A DNA stretch of 64,000 nt, from positions 81,045 to 145,044 of the forward strand of contig NZ_RSEL01000014.1 in assembly GCF_003958625.1 (NCBI RefSeq). The letters are read 5' to 3'. The stretch is from Tsuneonella rigui. Its GTDB lineage: Bacteria > Pseudomonadota > Alphaproteobacteria > Sphingomonadales > Sphingomonadaceae. This document shows, piece by piece, positions 36,483 to 46,638 of the stretch; position 1 is the stretch's first letter; every line of letters starts with the position of its first letter. Below the pieces are notes generated by a model. That model saw only the letters and a list, made by a program, of their open reading frames with translations, ran no database searches and was not told the DNA's origin. A program made the translations under genes and the position numbers.

Positions 36483-37727
36483 TTGAAAGTCGTCATCTTC
36501 GGTCTCGGCTATGTCGGCTGCACCGCCGCGGGCTGCATCGCCAGCCAAGGCCACCAGGTCATCGGCATCGATGTCAGCCAAACCAAGGTCGATGCGATCA
36601 ACGCCGGCCGCTCGCCGATCCACGAGCCCGGTTTAGCGGAACTGATCGCCGAGGCCCGCGCCTCGGGGCTGATCGAAGCACGCCTCGCGATCGGTGATGC
36701 GCTCGAAGGGGCTGACATCGCGATCGTCTGCGTCGGCACGCCGAGCGGTGTCGATGGCGCGCACAACATGGGCTTCATCGCGCAAGTCACGCGCGACATC
36801 GCCGCGAACCTGGATGCCAAGCGCGCGGGTCCGCTGACGGTCGCTTACCGTTCGACCATGCGGCCGGGGACGACTGAACAATTGATCCGCCCTATCTTCC
36901 GCACCGCGCTCGGCGAGGCGGCGGATCAGGTGATCGAACTGGTCTACAATCCCGAATTCCTGCGCGAGGCGAGCGCGATCGCCGACTATTTCGCCCCGCC
37001 CAAGATCGTCATCGGCACGCTCGACGGGCGCGCCTCGCCCGCGATGGACCGCTTGCACGAGGGGATCGACGCGCCGACCTTCCACGTCGGCATCCGCGAA
37101 GCCGAGGTGACCAAGTTCGTCGATAACACCAAGCCGTTCCGCAGCTTTGCGCAGGAGACCACTGCCCTGCTCGCGCTCACCGCGGGAGACAGCGCGGCAG
37201 CGCGGGATGAAGCGCAACGGCTGGTGCGGCGTCGGCCAATGCCGGCCGAGCATCTGTTTGCACTCGGGTTGGCGGAGATGCGCAGCGGGCACCCGCAGGC
37301 CTTCGCCGCCGACTTCCGCGCGGCCTCGACCCGCGGCTGGCGCTTTTCTCCGCTACAGGTGACTGCGGCCCAGGCCGCCTTGGCGAACGGCGACGTCAAG
37401 GGCGCGGCGAACCGGGTGGCAGCGCTCTGGGCGGCGGACAGCGGCAACGCGCTGCTGCCGAGCATCACCAAGACATTGCTCGCAGTGCCCGGCGGTCCCG
37501 AGGCGTTCGCCGTGCCGCTCGCGCAGACGCACGTGTGGTCGGCGAACTTTCTCGGCGCAGCACCCGGCTTGGTCGAGCCGCCGATCGCTTTGCGCACCGT
37601 GCTCGCCGCCCAGCGGGCTGGAGCGCGGTTCGATTGCTTGGCGCTAACAACTTTTCGACAGGGTTTGGCGGCCCGCGGACTTTCGGCGCCCGCACAGGAC
37701 CTCGCCTGCACGCCGGCTGCCAGTTAG
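36483..37727 (+). CDS. In-frame chimera: sugar-nucleotide dehydrogenase N-half fused to TPR-like protein
   Basis: Residues 1-216 are the NAD-binding half of an AlgD/Ugd-type GDP-mannose or UDP-glucose 6-dehydrogenase: GLGYVGCTAAG, YRSTMRPGTTEQ and LVYNPEFLREASAIADYFAPPKIVIG, ending in VTKFVDNT. Family members continue with F/W-HALKVAFANEIG and then a catalytic GG(S/H)C loop. Here the sequence changes at nucleotide 37131 to KPFRSFAQETTALLALTAGD and about 200 residues of an Ala-rich, TPR-like helical protein. The dehydrogenase therefore lacks its central helix, catalytic Cys and sugar-binding domain and cannot work as such. A deletion joining two exopolysaccharide-locus genes, or a misassembly, is the simplest explanation. 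The start is a TTG with no clear ribosome binding site. It lies 10 bases before phoR. Confidence 0.75.
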   Translation: MKVVIFGLGYVGCTAAGCIASQGHQVIGIDVSQTKVDAINAGRSPIHEPGLAELIAEARASGLIEARLAIGDALEGADIAIVCVGTPSGVDGAHNMGFIAQVTRDIAANLDAKRAGPLTVAYRSTMRPGTTEQLIRPIFRTALGEAADQVIELVYNPEFLREASAIADYFAPPKIVIGTLDGRASPAMDRLHEGIDAPTFHVGIREAEVTKFVDNTKPFRSFAQETTALLALTAGDSAAARDEAQRLVRRRPMPAEHLFALGLAEMRSGHPQAFAADFRAASTRGWRFSPLQVTAAQAALANGDVKGAANRVAALWAADSGNALLPSITKTLLAVPGGPEAFAVPLAQTHVWSANFLGAAPGLVEPPIALRTVLAAQRAGARFDCLALTTFRQGLAARGLSAPAQDLACTPAAS

Positions 37728-37737
37728 AGACACGACG

Positions 37738-38916
37738 ATGTCCTCAATTCGATCCCTTCCGGTGGCGGGTATCGTGCTTGCGCTGGTCACCGGGGCCGTG
37801 ATGGCGATAGCCGGCACCAACTTGCTGCTCGTGCTCGCGGCGATGCTGGTGTGGATCGCCTCGCTGTGGCTGGCGCAACCGGCGCCGGTGGTGGTTCCGC
37901 CCGAGGAGCGAGAGGGTGTCCAGCTCACTCCCACCGGAATGCGCGACCTGATCGAGCATTCCGGCGTTGCGATGGCGATCCTCGACGGCAACCGCATCAT
38001 CGTCGCCAACAATGAAGCGCGCGAGGCGCTGGGGCCGCACGTCGTCGGCCAGGACGCGCGCGTGGCCTTCCGCCATCCAGCAGCGGTCGACCTGCTCAAC
38101 CGCACCACCGGCGGCAGCGCCACCATCCAGGGCCTGACCGGTCCGCAGACCAGTTGGCAGATGACCCGCCAGCCGTTCGACGACCGCTTTGCCCTCGTTG
38201 AACTGATCAACCGCACCGCCGAGATCGACATCAGCCGCGCGCACACCGATTTCGTGGCCAACGCCAGCCACGAGCTGCGCACCCCGCTCGCCTCGATCAT
38301 CGGCTATGTTGAGACGCTGATCGACGGGCGCGAGACGATCGAGCGCGAGCAATCGGAGCGGTTCCACACAACGGTCCTGCGCGAAGCCAAACGGCTGCAG
38401 ACGCTGGTCGCCGACCTCATGTCGCTGTCACAAATCGAGGCGGAGAAGCATGATCAGCCGCGCGAGGAACTCGATCTTGTAGCCCTCTCCCGGCGCGCCG
38501 CGCGCGATGGCGCCGGACCCAACAATGAGCGACTGCGATTTACTGGTCAAAGCGCGCCGCTGATCGTGCGTGGCGACATGAAGCAGCTTGAGCAATTGGT
38601 GCGCAACCTGATCGAGAACGCGATCAAATACGGGCGCGACGGCACCGAAGTCTCGGTCGATCTTGAGAACGACGGCCGGGGCATGGCGGTGCTGAAGGTG
38701 CGCGACCATGGGGACGGGATTCCATCCGAGCACATCCCCCACCTGACCCGCCGCTTCTACCGGGTCGATCCCGGTCGCAGCAAGGCGACCGGCGGCACCG
38801 GACTCGGGCTCGCGATCGTCAAGCACATCGTCGAGCGACATCGGGGCCGGCTCGATATCGCGAGCCGGGTTGGCGATGGCACCATCATCACGGTGAAGAT
38901 CCCGCTCGCCGGTTAG
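37738..38916 (+). CDS. phoR: Phosphate regulon sensor histidine kinase PhoR
   Basis: The 392-residue kinase has two N-terminal membrane helices (~8-45), a PAS-like domain (~65-165), a HisKA domain with His178 in FVANASHELRTPLASIIGY, and an HATPase domain with NAIKYG, RDHGDGIP and TGGTGLGLAIVKH motifs. It phosphorylates PhoB when phosphate is limiting and is restrained by PstSCAB-PhoU. It is the first gene of the pho/pst cluster, and a Pho box separates it from pstS. Confidence 0.93.
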   Translation: MSSIRSLPVAGIVLALVTGAVMAIAGTNLLLVLAAMLVWIASLWLAQPAPVVVPPEEREGVQLTPTGMRDLIEHSGVAMAILDGNRIIVANNEAREALGPHVVGQDARVAFRHPAAVDLLNRTTGGSATIQGLTGPQTSWQMTRQPFDDRFALVELINRTAEIDISRAHTDFVANASHELRTPLASIIGYVETLIDGRETIEREQSERFHTTVLREAKRLQTLVADLMSLSQIEAEKHDQPREELDLVALSRRAARDGAGPNNERLRFTGQSAPLIVRGDMKQLEQLVRNLIENAIKYGRDGTEVSVDLENDGRGMAVLKVRDHGDGIPSEHIPHLTRRFYRVDPGRSKATGGTGLGLAIVKHIVERHRGRLDIASRVGDGTIITVKIPLAG

Positions 38917-38931
38917 CTTTGCGACACGTGG

Positions 38932-38949
38932 CTGTCGTCAAACTGTAAC
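38932..38949 (+). promoter_or_regulatory. Pho box upstream of pstS
   Basis: CTGTCGTCAAACTGTAAC contains two direct half-sites, CTGTCGT and CTGTAAC, 11 bases apart, matching the PhoB consensus of CTGTCAT-type repeats. It lies 39 bases before the pstS ATG at 38989 and is the only such site seen in the cluster. An ATG at 38950 directly abuts the box and is therefore not the start. Confidence 0.85.
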
Positions 38950-38988
38950 ATGAGGGCCCTAGTCGCGGCGGCGAACAAGGGGACTCCC

Positions 38989-40032
38989 ATGACCACGAAG
39001 CATCATATCCTGCTCGCCCTCCTCGGCACCGCCGCGCTGTCCGCCTGCGGCGGCGGTGCCAGCGAAGGGACCCGCGAATCGGTTCGCGCGGTCGGCTCGT
39101 CGACCGTCTATCCGTTCGCCAAGCTGGTGGCGGAGAACTTCACCAAGTCGAACGCCGACTTCGCCTCCCCGATCATCGAATCGACCGGCACCGGCGGCGG
39201 CATCGAGTTGTTCTGCCAGGGCGTCGGCGCGGCCACGCCCGACATCGCCAACGCCTCGCGCCGGATGAAGGCGAGCGAGTACGAGAAGTGCAAGAAGAAC
39301 GGCGTGACCGAGATCACCGAGATCCAGGTCGGCCTCGACGGCATCGCCTTCGCTTCCAAGAAGGGCGGGATCGACATGAACCTGACCCCGGAAATGGTCT
39401 ACCGCGCGCTGGCGGCCAATCCCTACGGCAAGAAGAACACCGCCAAGACCTGGCGCGACGTCTATCCGTCGCTGCCCGCCAAGCCGATCCTGGTCTACGG
39501 CCCGCCCTCGACCTCGGGCACGCGTGACGCGCTCAAGGAACTGATCCTGGTCGCCGGGTGCGACGCGAACGCGGAGATGAAGGCGCTCAAGGACAGCGAC
39601 AAGGACAAGCACGAGCAGATCTGCACCGAAGTGCGCGACGACGGCGCCTACGTCGATCAGGGCGAGCAGGACAACCTGATCGTCCAGAAGATCGAGGGCA
39701 ACGCGGACGCGATCGGCGTGTTCGGCTACTCGTATCTTGAAGAGAACATGGACCAGATCCACGGCCTCAAGATGAACGGGGTCGAGCCGACCTACGAGAA
39801 CATCGCCAGCTTCACCTACCCCGGTGCCCGGCCGCTGTTCATCTACGTCAAGAACGCCCACCTCGATGCGATCCGCGGCTTGCGGGAGTTCGTCGGCGAG
39901 TGGACCAAGTCGTGGAGCAAGGACGGCCCGCTCGCGAAGATCGGCCTCGTCGCCAGCCCGGCCGACGTGGCGGCGAAGAGCCAGGCGGCGGCGACCCAGT
40001 TCACCCCGCTCGCCGCGACCGAACTGAAGTAG
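38989..40032 (+). CDS. pstS: Phosphate ABC transporter substrate-binding lipoprotein PstS
   Basis: The 347-residue protein has a lipobox (ALSAC) at its N-terminus and the phosphate-binding blocks AVGSSTVYPFAKLVAENF, STGTGGGIELFCQG, NASRRMK and GPPSTSGTRDALKEL. It is a lipid-anchored periplasmic binding protein. The ATG at 38989 has AAGGGGA five bases upstream and leaves a complete Pho box in front. It heads the pstSCAB-phoU-phoB run. Confidence 0.95.
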   Translation: MTTKHHILLALLGTAALSACGGGASEGTRESVRAVGSSTVYPFAKLVAENFTKSNADFASPIIESTGTGGGIELFCQGVGAATPDIANASRRMKASEYEKCKKNGVTEITEIQVGLDGIAFASKKGGIDMNLTPEMVYRALAANPYGKKNTAKTWRDVYPSLPAKPILVYGPPSTSGTRDALKELILVAGCDANAEMKALKDSDKDKHEQICTEVRDDGAYVDQGEQDNLIVQKIEGNADAIGVFGYSYLEENMDQIHGLKMNGVEPTYENIASFTYPGARPLFIYVKNAHLDAIRGLREFVGEWTKSWSKDGPLAKIGLVASPADVAAKSQAAATQFTPLAATELK

Positions 40033-40048
40033 CCGGCGCAACCGCACG

Positions 40049-41434
40049 ATGTCGCCGAGTTTGCTGCTATTACTGGCCCTCGGGCTAGGGCTGGCCGCGT
40101 GGCTGGCGGCGCGTGCGCGCGCGTGGAGCTTCCGCCGGAGCGCACCGACGGTGCGCCTGTCCGCCCTGCCCGCGTACCACGGCTGGTACGTGGCACTGTG
40201 GGTGATCGTGCCGGCGGGTCTGTTCGCGCTGATCTGGAGCGCGGTTGCGCCGCAGCTGGTGCTCAATTCGGTGCTGAGCGATCCCGCCGCGGCCAGCTTA
40301 CCGCCGTTCGGGATGCAGCGGGCAACCATTTTGGCCGAAGCGCGCGCTGTTGCGACGGGTGCCGCACCGGGTGTCTTCAACCCCGCCGGTCGCGCAATGG
40401 TGGAACCTTTCCGCGAAGCAATCGGGCGGTTCGACCTGATCGGCCTCGCCGCGCTATTGGTGTTCGCATTCCTCGGCGGCGCGTGGGCGTTCGTCCGACT
40501 CAAGCCCGATTTCGCCGCGCGCGTGAAGGTCGAGCGGGCGGTGATGGCGGCGCTGGTGCTCGCCTCGCTGGTGGCGATCCTGACCACGCTCGGCATCTTT
40601 CTCAGCCTCGTGTTCGAAACCAGCCGCTTCTTCGGCATGGTGAGCCCGGTCGACTTTCTGTTCGGCACCCACTGGGCGCCTGATCCGATGAGCCGCGCAG
40701 AGGTGGTCGACGGCTCGCGCTACGGCGCCCTGCCGCTATTCTGGGGCACGATCTACATCGGCGCGATCATCGCCATGCTGGTCGCGATCCCGCTCGGCCT
40801 GATGAGCGCGATCTACCTCACTCAGTACGCCAGTCCGCGGTGGCGCAAGTGGCTTAAGCCGACGCTCGAGATCCTCGCCGGCGTGCCGACTGTGGTCTAC
40901 GGCTATTTCGCCGCGCTGACGGTCGCCCCATTGGTGCGCGACGCGGCACAAGCACTCGGCGTCGCGAACGCATCGAGCGAAAGCGCGCTCGCCGCCGGTC
41001 TCGTCATGGGCGTGATGATCATTCCTTTCGTCTCCTCGATGGCCGACGATTCCATCGCCGCGGTCCCGCAGGCGATGCGCGACGGCAGCCTGGCGATGGG
41101 CGCGACCACCAATGAGACGATCCGCCGCGTGCTGATCCCCGCCGCCCTACCCGGCATCGTCGCCGGCGTGATGCTCGCGGTGAGCCGGGCGATCGGCGAG
41201 ACGATGATCGTGGTGATGGCCGCGGGTGCCGCCGCCAACCTGTCGGCGAATCCGCTCGACTCGATGACCACCGTCACCTTCCAGATCGTCGCCATGTTGA
41301 CCGGCGAAGGCAGCTTCGATCACCCGGCCACGCTCAGCGCTTTCGCGCTCGGGTTCGTGCTGTTTCTGGTGACGCTGGCGCTCAATTTTGTCGCCCTGCG
41401 CGTCGTCAAGCGGTTCCGTGAAGCCTATGAGTGA
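40049..41434 (+). CDS. pstC: Phosphate ABC transporter permease PstC
   Basis: The 461-residue inner-membrane permease is of the long alphaproteobacterial form. An extra N-terminal part with helices at ~5-25 and ~45-70 and a periplasmic segment precedes the conserved permease core: YLTQYASPRWRKWLKPTLEILAGVPTVVYGYFA, then the EAA-like loop with GATTNETIRRVLIPAALPGIVAG. It pairs with PstA, whose start lies inside its last codons (eight-base overlap). Confidence 0.94.
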   Translation: MSPSLLLLLALGLGLAAWLAARARAWSFRRSAPTVRLSALPAYHGWYVALWVIVPAGLFALIWSAVAPQLVLNSVLSDPAAASLPPFGMQRATILAEARAVATGAAPGVFNPAGRAMVEPFREAIGRFDLIGLAALLVFAFLGGAWAFVRLKPDFAARVKVERAVMAALVLASLVAILTTLGIFLSLVFETSRFFGMVSPVDFLFGTHWAPDPMSRAEVVDGSRYGALPLFWGTIYIGAIIAMLVAIPLGLMSAIYLTQYASPRWRKWLKPTLEILAGVPTVVYGYFAALTVAPLVRDAAQALGVANASSESALAAGLVMGVMIIPFVSSMADDSIAAVPQAMRDGSLAMGATTNETIRRVLIPAALPGIVAGVMLAVSRAIGETMIVVMAAGAAANLSANPLDSMTTVTFQIVAMLTGEGSFDHPATLSAFALGFVLFLVTLALNFVALRVVKRFREAYE

Positions 41435-42674
41435 GGTCGCCACCACGCGCACGCCGGCCTTCGAGGCGCGGCTGAAGAAACGCTACGCGGCCGAGCGCCG
41501 CTTCCGCCTTGCTGGCCTCGGCGCGATCCTGTTCTCGGTCGCGGTGCTGGTGTTCCTGCTCGGCACGATGACGTTCAACGGGATCGGCGGCTTCCAGCGC
41601 GCGACGCTGAGCGTACCGGTCGACTTCGACCAGGTCGGGCTCAGCTTGCCACCGGGTGTGTCGGACACCGGCGCGGTATCGCGCGCGCTGGAAGGACAAG
41701 GCTTGCCCGACCTCGTCCAGTTCAGCGTCGAGCGCGCGCTCGGCAAGCAGGCGGCGGCGGAGCTCAACTCCGATGCCTGGCGCCTAGTCGCCGAACAGGT
41801 CGCGGAGGATCCGGCGCTGCTCCAGGGCACGCATACTTTCGACCTACCGGTCACCGAGAACTTCGCCTCGGCGCTCGCCGGCGACGGGCATGCCGAACTG
41901 CAGCCGCTCGCCCGCCAGCTCGCCGCGCAGGAAAAGCTGGAGCGCAGCTTCGACGCCGGCTTCCTGACCCGTTCCGACGCGACCGATCCGCAGCAGGTCG
42001 GCATCTGGGGCGCGCTCAAGGGCTCGATCCTGACCATGATCGTGACCCTCGCCCTCGCCTTTCCGATCGGCGTGCTGGCCGCGCTCTATCTTGAGGAATA
42101 CGCACCGCGGAACCGCTGGACCGACCTGATCGAGGTTTCGATCAACAATCTCGCCGCGGTCCCCTCGATTATCTTCGGCCTGCTCGGCCTCGCCCTGTTC
42201 CTCGGCGTGTTTCCGCACATGCGTTCCGCCCCGCTGATCGGCGGCATGACGCTGGCGCTGATGACGATGCCGGTGATCGTTATCGCCGGGCGCAATGCAA
42301 TCAAGGCGGTTCCGCCCTCGATCCGCGACGGGGCGATGGCCCTGGGCGCCTCGCCGGTGCAGGTCGTGTTCCATCACGTGCTGCCGCTCGCCCTTCCCGG
42401 CATCCTGACCGGCACGATCATCGGCATGGCGCGCGCGCTGGGCGAGACCGCGCCGCTGCTGATGATCGGCATGCGCGCCTTCGTCGCAACGCCGCCCGAT
42501 GGCTTTACCAATCCGGCGACTGTGCTGCCGGTGCAGATCTTCCTGTGGTCGGACGAGATCGACCGCGGCTTCGTCGAGCGCACCAGCGCGGCGATCATCG
42601 TGCTATTGCTGTTCCTCCTCCTGATGAACGGCGTGGCGATCTACCTGCGAAACAAATTCGAGAAGAAATGGTGA
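41427..42674 (+). CDS. pstA: Phosphate ABC transporter permease PstA
   Basis: The 415-residue permease has one N-terminal helix, a long periplasmic insert (~50-185) typical of alphaproteobacterial PstA, and the permease core with [38 protein letters not shown] and the cytosolic loop [23 protein letters not shown]. The ATG at 41427 was preferred because it begins [10 protein letters not shown] directly before the first helix. It overlaps pstC and pstB by a few bases. Confidence 0.94.
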   Translation: MSEVATTRTPAFEARLKKRYAAERRFRLAGLGAILFSVAVLVFLLGTMTFNGIGGFQRATLSVPVDFDQVGLSLPPGVSDTGAVSRALEGQGLPDLVQFSVERALGKQAAAELNSDAWRLVAEQVAEDPALLQGTHTFDLPVTENFASALAGDGHAELQPLARQLAAQEKLERSFDAGFLTRSDATDPQQVGIWGALKGSILTMIVTLALAFPIGVLAALYLEEYAPRNRWTDLIEVSINNLAAVPSIIFGLLGLALFLGVFPHMRSAPLIGGMTLALMTMPVIVIAGRNAIKAVPPSIRDGAMALGASPVQVVFHHVLPLALPGILTGTIIGMARALGETAPLLMIGMRAFVATPPDGFTNPATVLPVQIFLWSDEIDRGFVERTSAAIIVLLLFLLLMNGVAIYLRNKFEKKW

Positions 42675-43447
42675 CCGACAGCTCCTCCCCCGACGCCAAG
42701 ATGCGCACGCGCGACGTGTCGGTGTTCTACGGCGCGAAGCAGGCGGTGGATTCAGTCTCGATCGACATCCACAGCGAATACGTGACCGCCTTCATCGGCC
42801 CATCGGGCTGCGGCAAATCGACCTTCCTGCGCGCGCTCAACCGGATGAACGACACCATCCCCAGCGCGCGGGTTGAAGGCTGCATCGAACTGGACGGCGA
42901 GGACATCTACCGCTCCAGCATGGACGTGGTGCAGCTCCGCGCGCGGGTCGGCATGGTGTTCCAGAAGCCCAACCCGTTTCCCAAGTCGATCTACGAGAAC
43001 ATCGCCTACGGCCCGCGCATCCACGGCCTCGCCGAGGGCAAGCAGGAGCTCGATGCGATCGTCGAGAAATCGCTCCGCCGCGCGGGCCTGTGGGACGAGG
43101 TGAAAGATCGCCTGAGCGATTCCGGCACCGCGCTGTCGGGCGGCCAGCAGCAACGGCTGTGCATCGCGCGTGCGATCGCCGTACAGCCCGAAGTGATCCT
43201 AATGGACGAGCCTTGCTCCGCGCTCGATCCGATCGCCACCGCGCGGATCGAAGAGCTGATCGACGAGCTGCGCGGTCGCTATGCGATCGTCATCGTTACG
43301 CACTCGATGCAGCAGGCCGCGCGCGTCTCGCAGCGGACTGCTTTCTTTCACCTGGGGAAGATGGTCGAATACGGCCACACCTCGGACATCTTCACCAATC
43401 CCCGCGAGGAGCGGACCAAGGATTACATCACAGGCAGGTACGGCTGA
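42668..43447 (+). CDS. pstB: Phosphate ABC transporter ATP-binding protein PstB
   Basis: The 259-residue ATPase has Walker [11 protein letters not shown]-loop [18 protein letters not shown], signature [16 protein letters not shown], Walker B VILMDEP and the switch His in [12 protein letters not shown]. The length and the FQKPNPFP block are diagnostic of PstB. The ATG at 42668 lies within the last codons of pstA (seven-base overlap). Confidence 0.97.
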   Translation: MVTDSSSPDAKMRTRDVSVFYGAKQAVDSVSIDIHSEYVTAFIGPSGCGKSTFLRALNRMNDTIPSARVEGCIELDGEDIYRSSMDVVQLRARVGMVFQKPNPFPKSIYENIAYGPRIHGLAEGKQELDAIVEKSLRRAGLWDEVKDRLSDSGTALSGGQQQRLCIARAIAVQPEVILMDEPCSALDPIATARIEELIDELRGRYAIVIVTHSMQQAARVSQRTAFFHLGKMVEYGHTSDIFTNPREERTKDYITGRYG

Positions 43448-44109
43448 TGGCGGACCACACAGTCAAGGCGTTCGACGAGGACATCACCCGCCTGCGCGGG
43501 CTGATCGCGGAAATGGGCGGACTGGCGCAGCTCGCAATCAGCGATGCCATGCAGGCGCTGATCAGCGGCGACGAGAAGCTGGCGGGCGAAGTGGTCGAGC
43601 GGGATCGCAAGCTCGACCAGCTCGAAAGCGAAGTCGATGCGCTCGCCATCCGCACCATCGCGCTGCGTGCGCCAATGGCGGACGACCTGCGCGAGATCAT
43701 CGCGGCGCTGAAGATCGGCGGCGTGCTCGAGCGGATCGGCGACTACGCCAAGAACATCGCCAAGCGCGTCGGCGACATCGAGAGCCGCGCGAAGTTCGAG
43801 CCGCTGACGTTGCTGCCCGCGATGGCCGACATCGCTGCCGCGATGGTGCACGATGTCCTCACCGCGTTCGCCGCGCGCGACCCGGTGCTGGCGCGCGAGG
43901 TGATCGAGCGCGACGACAAGGTCGACGCATTCTACGACAGCATCTTCCGCAACCTCGTCAGCTACATGGTGGAGAATCCGGCGACCATCAGCACCGCCGC
44001 GCAGCTCCTATTCGTCGCGCGCAACATCGAGCGGATCGGCGATCACGCGACCAACGTCGCCGAGATGGTCCACTTCGCGGCGCTCGGCACCTATCCGGTC
44101 GATCGCTGA
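43447..44109 (+). CDS. phoU: Phosphate signalling protein PhoU
   Basis: The 220-residue all-helical protein has two PhoU repeats, each with the metal-binding E-RIGDYAKNIA / E-RIGDHATNVAEMV motif (RIGD near residues 98 and 198). It links the Pst transporter to PhoR and lowers Pho output when phosphate is plentiful. Its start overlaps the pstB stop (TGATG). Confidence 0.96.
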   Translation: MADHTVKAFDEDITRLRGLIAEMGGLAQLAISDAMQALISGDEKLAGEVVERDRKLDQLESEVDALAIRTIALRAPMADDLREIIAALKIGGVLERIGDYAKNIAKRVGDIESRAKFEPLTLLPAMADIAAAMVHDVLTAFAARDPVLAREVIERDDKVDAFYDSIFRNLVSYMVENPATISTAAQLLFVARNIERIGDHATNVAEMVHFAALGTYPVDR

Positions 44110-44112
44110 GCT

Positions 44113-44802
44113 GTGACCGCGCCCAAGCTCCTGCTGGTCGAGGACGACCCGTCGCTCGCCGAGCTGCTCGAATACCGCTTCGTCAGCGAAGGCTACACGG
44201 TGCGGGTGACTGCCGACGGCGACGAAGCGCTGGAGCTGGCGGCCGAGGACACGCCCGACCTCGTCATCCTCGACTGGATGATCGAGGGCACCAGCGGGAT
44301 CGAGGTCTGCCGCAGACTGCGCCGAGCCCCCGAAACCGCGCGGGTGCCGATCATCATGCTGACCGCGCGCGAGGCGGAGGATGACCGCGTGCGCGGGCTC
44401 GAAACCGGGGCCGACGACTACCTCACCAAGCCCTTCTCGCCGCGCGAACTGCTCGCACGAGTGTCGGCGGTCCTGCGCCGAGTGCGGCCGGCGCTGGCGG
44501 GCGAAACGCTCGAAGTCGGCGACCTGCGGCTCGACCCCGTCGCACACCGCGTCGAACGCCGCGGCGGCGTGCTCCGGCTCGGCCCGACCGAGTACCGCCT
44601 GCTCAAGCATTTCATGGAAAATCCCCGCCGGGTCATGTCCCGCGGTCAGCTGCTCGATGCGGTGTGGGGCCAGGAAAGCGAAATCAGCGAACGCACAGTC
44701 GACGTCCACATCCGCCGCCTTCGGATCGCGATCGCCCTGCCGGGGATCGACGATCCCGTCCGTACGTTCCGGTCGGCCGGCTACGCGCTCGAACCGGTGT
44801 AG
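44113..44802 (+). CDS. phoB: Phosphate regulon response regulator PhoB
   Basis: The 229-residue OmpR-type regulator has a receiver with phosphoacceptor Asp54 (LVILDWMIEG), LTAR and YLTKPF motifs, and a winged-helix domain with LRLGPTEYRLLKHFMENPRRVMSRGQLLDAVWG and ERTVDVHIRRLR. It starts at GTG 44113, three bases after the phoU stop. PhoB binds the Pho box at 38932. Having phoR at the other end of the cluster is unusual but known in alphaproteobacteria. Confidence 0.95.
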   Translation: MTAPKLLLVEDDPSLAELLEYRFVSEGYTVRVTADGDEALELAAEDTPDLVILDWMIEGTSGIEVCRRLRRAPETARVPIIMLTAREAEDDRVRGLETGADDYLTKPFSPRELLARVSAVLRRVRPALAGETLEVGDLRLDPVAHRVERRGGVLRLGPTEYRLLKHFMENPRRVMSRGQLLDAVWGQESEISERTVDVHIRRLRIAIALPGIDDPVRTFRSAGYALEPV

Positions 44803-44809
44803 CTCGTGT

Positions 44810-46634
44810 CTAAGCGATAAGCGTCACGTCGGGCCCGCCGGCAAACAAGTCGGCGACCGTGGCAAATCGCCGTTCGAGCACCGTGCGCTGGTTGATGTAG
44901 CCTTTGTCCGTGATCTCGCCGGCATCGAGCGATGGCGGATCGCGCAACAGCACAAAGCGGCCGATCTTGCGCGAGCTGCCCCGATTCTCGCCGTTGAACG
45001 TCGCGAGACGCTGCGCAATTTTCCGCACGAGAGCGGCCATGCCATCCGTCTCCTGGGTAAAACGCTGCGCCGCCGCTGGCGAGGGCCAGACGAGTAATCC
45101 AATCTCCGACCGGTCGTGACCCGCGACGACCACGTCGTAGACCAGCGAGCTGCACGCCGCGACGACATCGGGCCGCAGCGTGCCGACCGAGACCCAGGTC
45201 CCGCTCGACAGCTTGAAGTCCTCCGCCACCCGACCGTCGAACAGCAGGCCGCGGTTGATGTCGTCCGGGTCGACGAAGCGCGCTGCGTCACCGACGGTAG
45301 AAGCCCTCCTCGTCGAACACCTCGCTGGCCGGCTTGTCGCCGCCCAAATAGCCGGTGGTGACGCTGGCGCCCTTGACCCGCACCTCCATCTTGTCGCCAC
45401 TTGGGGCGAGCTTCAACTCCACGCCCGGCATCGGCAGGCCGATCAGCCCGACCCGGTCGACCACCCAGTGGACCATCGTCACGCCCTGCGTCTCGGTTGC
45501 GCCGTACATCGTGGTGATCGCCAACCGCTCGCCGGTCTCGGCCACCGCGAGCGCCTGTAGTCGGTCGTAGAGATCGTCCGACAGCGTTGCACCGCCGTAG
45601 CCCATCGACTGCAGGTTCTTGAAGAACGGAGCGCGCAGGCGCTCGTCCTTCTCCATCGCATCGGCGAGCATGGCGAAGGCCACCGGGGCGGAGCCGAAGC
45701 CGGTCGGCGAGACTTCGTAGAGGTTCTTGATCGTGGTCTCGAACAGGCCGGGGACCGGGCGCCCTTCATCGAGGTACATGGTCCCGCCGGCCCAGATGGT
45801 GCCGTTGAAGAAGATGTTGCCGCCGCTGATGTGGCTCCACGGCATCCAGTCGAGCGAGATCGGCGTCACCCGCTCTTCGCGCGGGCGGTCGGCAAGCCCT
45901 TCGGCGCCGGCGATGACCGCGGTCATCATCTTGTGCGTCTGCGGCACGCACTTGGGCATGCCGGTTGAGCCCGAGGTGAAGAGGTACTTGGCGACTGTAT
46001 CGATCGTCACGCCCGCAGCTGCAGCGTCGAGCGCGGCGCCGGGCGTGGCCATCAGCAGCTTGGCGAAATCGACCGCGCCTTCGGGCTCGCAATCGGAACT
46101 GATGACGATGAGGCCCGGATTGGCCGCGCGCATCTTCGCCAGCGCGGCCGCGTGCTGCGCGCCGTCGCGGGCGAACACGGCCTTGGGCCGCAGCAGCGCG
46201 GCGCAATGCAGCAGCTTGGCGTGGTCCTGCGACATCAGGCTGTAGGCCGCGCTAACCGGCGCGATGGCGATGCCGGTGGTGTAGCAGGCGAGCATCAGGA
46301 GCGCGTGCTCGACCGAGTTGCCCGAAATCACCATCACCGTGTCGCCCGGCGCGAGGCCCGCATCGAGCAGCCACTGGCCGATCGAGTCCGCCGCCTTGCG
46401 CGCCTCGCCATAGGTCATTCCGCGCCACGGGCCGTGCCCCGGCTCGCGTTCGAACACCCAGTCGCGGTCGGGATGCTCGGCCGCCCGCATTCGGAAGATA
46501 TCGCCGAGCGTGCCCGGCACCTCTCCCGGCACATGGTTCGACCGCACCACGTAGCTGCCGTCCGGCCGCGCCTCGAGCGAGGCGTCGGCCGGCTTCTGCG
46601 GCAGCGGCCGGAAGGGCGGAAGATCGTCGCTCAT
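44810..46634 (-). pseudogene. Acyl-CoA synthetase (feruloyl-CoA synthase-like), frameshifted
   Basis: The gene starts at ATG 46634, four bases after the TonB receptor stop, and encodes an adenylate-forming ligase with the P-loop YLFTSGSTGMPKCVPQTH and the TTMYGATETQG block. After DEEGFYR the frame hits a TGA at 45288-45290. In the +1/-2 frame the family sequence continues at once with GDAARFVDPDDINRGLLFDGRVAEDFKLSSGTWVSVG to the stop at 44810. Relatives read EGFYRTGDA, so about two bases are missing near 45291-45296. The whole unit (about 608 codons) matches the feruloyl/aryl-CoA synthase type. It is either a recent pseudogene or a sequencing error. Its place downstream of the TonB receptor puts it in the TetR-controlled island. 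Confidence 0.85.
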
Positions 46635-46638
46635 CGGA

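Noticed and set aside
38950..38988. Earlier ATG at 38950 as pstS start
   Set aside because: It directly abuts the Pho box, has no ribosome binding site and would add 13 residues before the lipoprotein signal.
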